Assembly: GCA_030388725.1 (NCBI GenBank)
Contig: CP128857.1
Span: 1,984,001 to 2,048,000 of the forward strand
Source: Prodigiosinella aquatilis
GTDB taxonomy: Bacteria; Pseudomonadota; Gammaproteobacteria; Enterobacterales; Enterobacteriaceae
DNA: 64,000 nt
Direction of reading: 5' to 3'
Shown here: piece after piece, positions 61,635 to 64,000 of the stretch
Layout of the letters: each line of letters opens with the position of its first letter
Position numbering within the stretch: the first letter of the stretch is position 1
Position numbers and translations under genes: made by a program
The notes under the pieces: generated by a model
Told to the model about the DNA's origin: nothing
Database searches by the model: none
Seen by the model: only the letters and a program-made list of their open reading frames with translations

Positions 61635-62731
61635 ATGTATCGCCGCGATTTTATCAAAATTACTAGCTCTGCTGGGGGCCGCCAGCGCGCAGCCTGGGTG
61701 GAGCAGCAGCGTATTTGCCGCTGATCGTCCGGTGTTGCCGGTGCCGCCATTATTGACGCCGGACGCGGGCGGCAACTTGGCTCTCAACGTTCAGACCGGC
61801 AATATGCGCTGGCTACCGGGAATGGAAACCGCGACCTGGGGCGTCAACGGTGGTTTTCTCGGCCCGGCGTTGCAACTGGAACGAGGACAGACCGTCACCA
61901 TCAATGTAAATAATACGCTATCAGACGTGACCACTATGCACTGGCATGGCATGGAGATTCCGGGCGATGCCGATGGTGGGCCTCAGGCATTGATCGCGCC
62001 GGGCAAGATCTGGACTGCGCGCTTTACGGTTGATCAGCCAGCCGCGACGGCATGGTTTCATCCCCACACGCATGGTGTCACCGGGCGTCAGGTGGCGATG
62101 GGATTGGGCGGTTTGATCTTGATTCAGGATCGCGAAAGCCGCGGGCTTGCTCTGCCTTCTCAGTGGGGAGTGGATGACATCCCTTTGATTCTGCAAGACA
62201 AAAAGTTGAATGAAAAGGGGCAGATCGACTACCATCTGGACGAAATGTCCGCAGCGGTGGGTTGGTTTGGCGATCTGATGCTGACCAACGGCATGCGTTA
62301 CCCACAGCATGCGGCACCACGCGGATGGTTGCGGTTGCGTCTGCTCAATGGTTGTAACGCCCGCTCATTGATGCTGGCAACCAGCGACGGTCGGCCACTG
62401 TATGTGATCGGCAGTGATGGCGGTCTGCTGGCGGAGCCAGTGAAAGTGACGTCACTGCCGATTATGAAGTCTGGTCCGTTTCCGCAGTAGGTGACATGAT
62501 GCTGCATCCTTTCCATATTCATGGCACCCAGTTCCGTATTCTGTCCGAAAACGGCCAGACACCAGCAGAGCATCGCCGTGGCTGGAAGGACACGGTACGG
62601 GTGGAGGGGGCGTCAGCCAGGTGCTGGTGAAGTTCGATCACCCCGCCCCCAAAGAACGGGCGTTCATGGCGCACTGTCATCTGTTGGAACATGAAGACAC
62701 CGGCATGATGACGTCGTTCACGGTAGCGTGA
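61635..62731 (+). pseudogene. cueO: cueO multicopper oxidase pseudogene
   Basis: Remains of the periplasmic Cu(I) oxidase CueO. The ATG at 61635, with AGAGGAAA before it, opens a Tat signal (MYRRDFIKIT). A frameshift near 61655-61670 moves to a second frame (LLALLGAASAQPGWSSSVFAADRPVLP). That frame gives the first cupredoxin domain with copper ligands in TMHWHGME and WFHPHTH. At about 62465, after SLPIM, roughly 190 residues including the Met-rich region are missing. The sequence resumes in another frame (SAVGDMMLHPFHIHGTQFRIL). Near 62610 a further one-base change shifts to FDHPAPKERAFMAHCHLLEH, ending at 62731. At least three lesions rule out function. Confidence 0.9.
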
Positions 62732-62763
62732 CGTCGCGCATCGTACCGGTGTCTGGAAGCAGT

Positions 62764-63354
62764 CTAATCCCGCCGGGCGATCAGCTGTACCACGCTGGCA
62801 TGCCCGGTATGCGCGATCCCTTCATGGATTTCACGCTCCAGTTTCTGTAAATGCGCAAACCGTAATCCCGGTAATTCCTGACGCAGGATTTCCGGGGTCA
62901 TCAGCCAGGTAATATCGGAAGGACCGCCGGTTTTAAACTTCAGTTGCTCCGGCGTATAGGCTTCAAGCAGGAACACGCCACTGCTCTGCAATCCGCTGGC
63001 GCAGTTTCCATGTACCTGATGGCGCAATGTCGGCGGAAGATGGGCAAAAATCGCGACAATGCCCCCCCATTGCTGCCTGCCGATATCATAAGTCGCGAGA
63101 TCGGCATGTATCCACTGGATCTTTAGACCATTGGCTTCAGCCCGTTTTTTGCCTTTGGCCAGACCGACGTCGGAAGCGTCCACCGCCGTGACATCAAATC
63201 CCTGGCTTGCCAGCCAGACCGCATTGCGTCCTTCGCCTTCAGCAATACAGAGAATGCGGCTACCTGGAGTAAAGTGATGACTACTTTCTTTCAAAAAATC
63301 ATTGGGTTCAGTGCCATAAACAAATTGCTCGTTGGCATATTTTTCATTCCACAT
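62764..63354 (-). CDS. Class I SAM-dependent methyltransferase
   Basis: 196-residue cytoplasmic methyltransferase related to TehB/thiopurine-type enzymes. MWNEKYANEQFVYGTEPNDFL is the typical N-terminus. Motif I is ILCIAEGEGRNAVWLA and motif II has VTAVDASDVGLA. Substrate unknown; relatives act on tellurite or small molecules. It is 75 bases from the HxlR gene on the same strand and may be co-transcribed with it. Confidence 0.85.
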   Translation of the reverse strand: MWNEKYANEQFVYGTEPNDFLKESSHHFTPGSRILCIAEGEGRNAVWLASQGFDVTAVDASDVGLAKGKKRAEANGLKIQWIHADLATYDIGRQQWGGIVAIFAHLPPTLRHQVHGNCASGLQSSGVFLLEAYTPEQLKFKTGGPSDITWLMTPEILRQELPGLRFAHLQKLEREIHEGIAHTGHASVVQLIARRD

Positions 63355-63429
63355 TGAAGCGCTCCATAACAGTAAAACCCACGGTGTTGTGATGATGATG
63401 CCAGCGTGTATGAGACGCGGAATGGCCCA

Positions 63430-63816
63430 TCATGATGTTGTCTCTTGTTCAAATTGTTTCTGATCAAACGCCTGTCTGGCAAGCTCGACTTGTGGCAGAT
63501 ATTTCACTGTCCAGAGACAAAGTGCCTGAAAAGGTTCTTTAAGCGTATGGCCGAGTGGTGTTATTCGATACTCCACCGCGACCGGCGAAGCGGTTATCAC
63601 GCGGCGTTCCACGATACCGTTGCGTTCCAGACGCCGCAGGCATTGTGTCAATGCTTTCTGAGTAATGCCCTCCAGGCGGCGTTTGATTTCATTAAAGCGC
63701 AGTGGATTTTCACACAATACATTCAGTACCAGCACTGACCATTTATCGGCGATCTGATCAAGTAGAAAGCGGTTGTGGCAGGCGTTATGCTGTTGTGAGT
63801 TAGTGGGGGACGGCAT
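63430..63816 (-). CDS. HxlR-family transcriptional regulator
   Basis: 128-residue winged-helix regulator. CHNRFLLDQIADKWSVLVL with the Cys near residue 13 and PLRFNEIKRRLEGITQKALTQ are typical of HxlR proteins, many of which sense electrophiles or oxidants through that Cys. It is divergent from an Old Yellow Enzyme gene, a common pairing in which the regulator represses the reductase until reactive enones or quinones appear. Confidence 0.88.
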   Translation of the reverse strand: MPSPTNSQQHNACHNRFLLDQIADKWSVLVLNVLCENPLRFNEIKRRLEGITQKALTQCLRRLERNGIVERRVITASPVAVEYRITPLGHTLKEPFQALCLWTVKYLPQVELARQAFDQKQFEQETTS

Positions 63817-63916
63817 TTAAGTTTCCTCTAGGCTACCTGGTAACTTTAGAGTGCCTGATTGACACTAGGTTTACAATGTATACCATCGTGGTGACAAATT
63901 AAAGGAGCTAAATCAG
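63817..63916. promoter_or_regulatory. Divergent promoter region of hxlR and the OYE gene
   Basis: 100 bp with dispersed inverted-repeat pieces (CTAGG near 63831 and 63866; GGTAACTTTAGAGTGCC). These are the likely operators for the HxlR protein. AAAGGAG at 63901-63907 is the ribosome-binding site of the plus-strand gene. Confidence 0.5.
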
Positions 63917-64000
63917 ATGACTATACCTAATATCGATGTCCTGTTTCGTCCGTTTAAACTGAAATCGCTGGAATTAAAAAACCGTATTGTCATGGCACCG
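63917..64000 (+). CDS. Old Yellow Enzyme family reductase, 5' end only
   Basis: The first 28 codons (MTIPNIDVLFRPFKLKSLEL, then KNRIVMAP) match the N-terminus of NADH:flavin oxidoreductases of the Old Yellow Enzyme family, where FRPFKLKxLxLKNRIVMAP forms the start of the FMN barrel. The gene runs off the window. Position opposite an HxlR regulator supports an electrophile-responsive alkene reductase. Confidence 0.8.
   Translation, partial: MTIPNIDVLFRPFKLKSLELKNRIVMAP

Overview
The window looks like the chromosome of a soft-rot enterobacterium, most likely Dickeya or a close relative. Gene order in the core blocks follows Escherichia coli: hisGDCBHAFI with yeeZ; plaP, sbcB and tmaR; ycaI-type comEC, msbA, lpxK, ycaR and kdsB; ycbJ, elyC, cmoM and mukFEB. 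The accessory content fits a plant pathogen: a hecBA-type contact-dependent inhibition (CDI) locus, the C-terminal relic of a pectate lyase, and ERIC repeats.

Region 1 (1-16.4 kb) is a CDI locus on the plus strand. In order it has a two-partner outer-membrane transporter gene (hecB/cdiB), an HlyC-type lysine acyltransferase, a 3188-residue CdiA/HecA effector and its immunity gene. The effector ends in a barnase-like ribonuclease domain with the E, R and H catalytic residues, and the next small gene is a barstar homologue. Two things spoil or complicate the locus. The transporter gene has an in-frame amber codon at codon 82, so export of CdiA is probably lost unless the codon is suppressed or is a sequencing error. 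Downstream lies a nest of IS3-family elements: an intact-looking 1.2 kb IS407-type element inside a decayed, larger IS, next to a third fragment. Beyond the nest is a second, headless toxin tip with a probable immunity gene, joined to a short sequence also present inside cdiA. A SymE-like relic ends the region.

Region 2 (17.0-25.4 kb) is the complete histidine operon on the minus strand, with promoter, His-rich leader peptide and attenuator, and yeeZ divergent from it. An ERIC repeat and an unrecognised secreted protein follow.

Region 3 (26.5-37.1 kb) is a citrate fermentation island. A DpiBA/CitAB two-component system diverges from a 2HCT-family citrate carrier, a fumarylacetoacetate-hydrolase (FAH) family enzyme and citCDEFXG. 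No oxaloacetate decarboxylase subunit is present, which makes the FAH-family gene a candidate for that missing step. The shared upstream region has two identical 16-bp repeats 84 bp apart and an FNR-like site.

Region 4 (37-44 kb) holds ycgR, a small Gly/Asn-rich secreted peptide, plaP, a higBA toxin-antitoxin pair behind two matching palindromes, sbcB and tmaR.

Region 5 (44-60 kb) is conserved housekeeping: ComEC, lipid A export and Kdo synthesis (msbA, lpxK, kdsB), ycbJ, elyC, cmoM and the MukBEF condensin. A pectate lyase relic sits between kdsB and ycbJ.

Region 6 (60-64 kb) has an FAD oxidoreductase, a wrecked cueO, a methyltransferase, and an HxlR regulator divergent from an Old Yellow Enzyme gene cut by the window edge. 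No rRNA, tRNA or CRISPR was seen.
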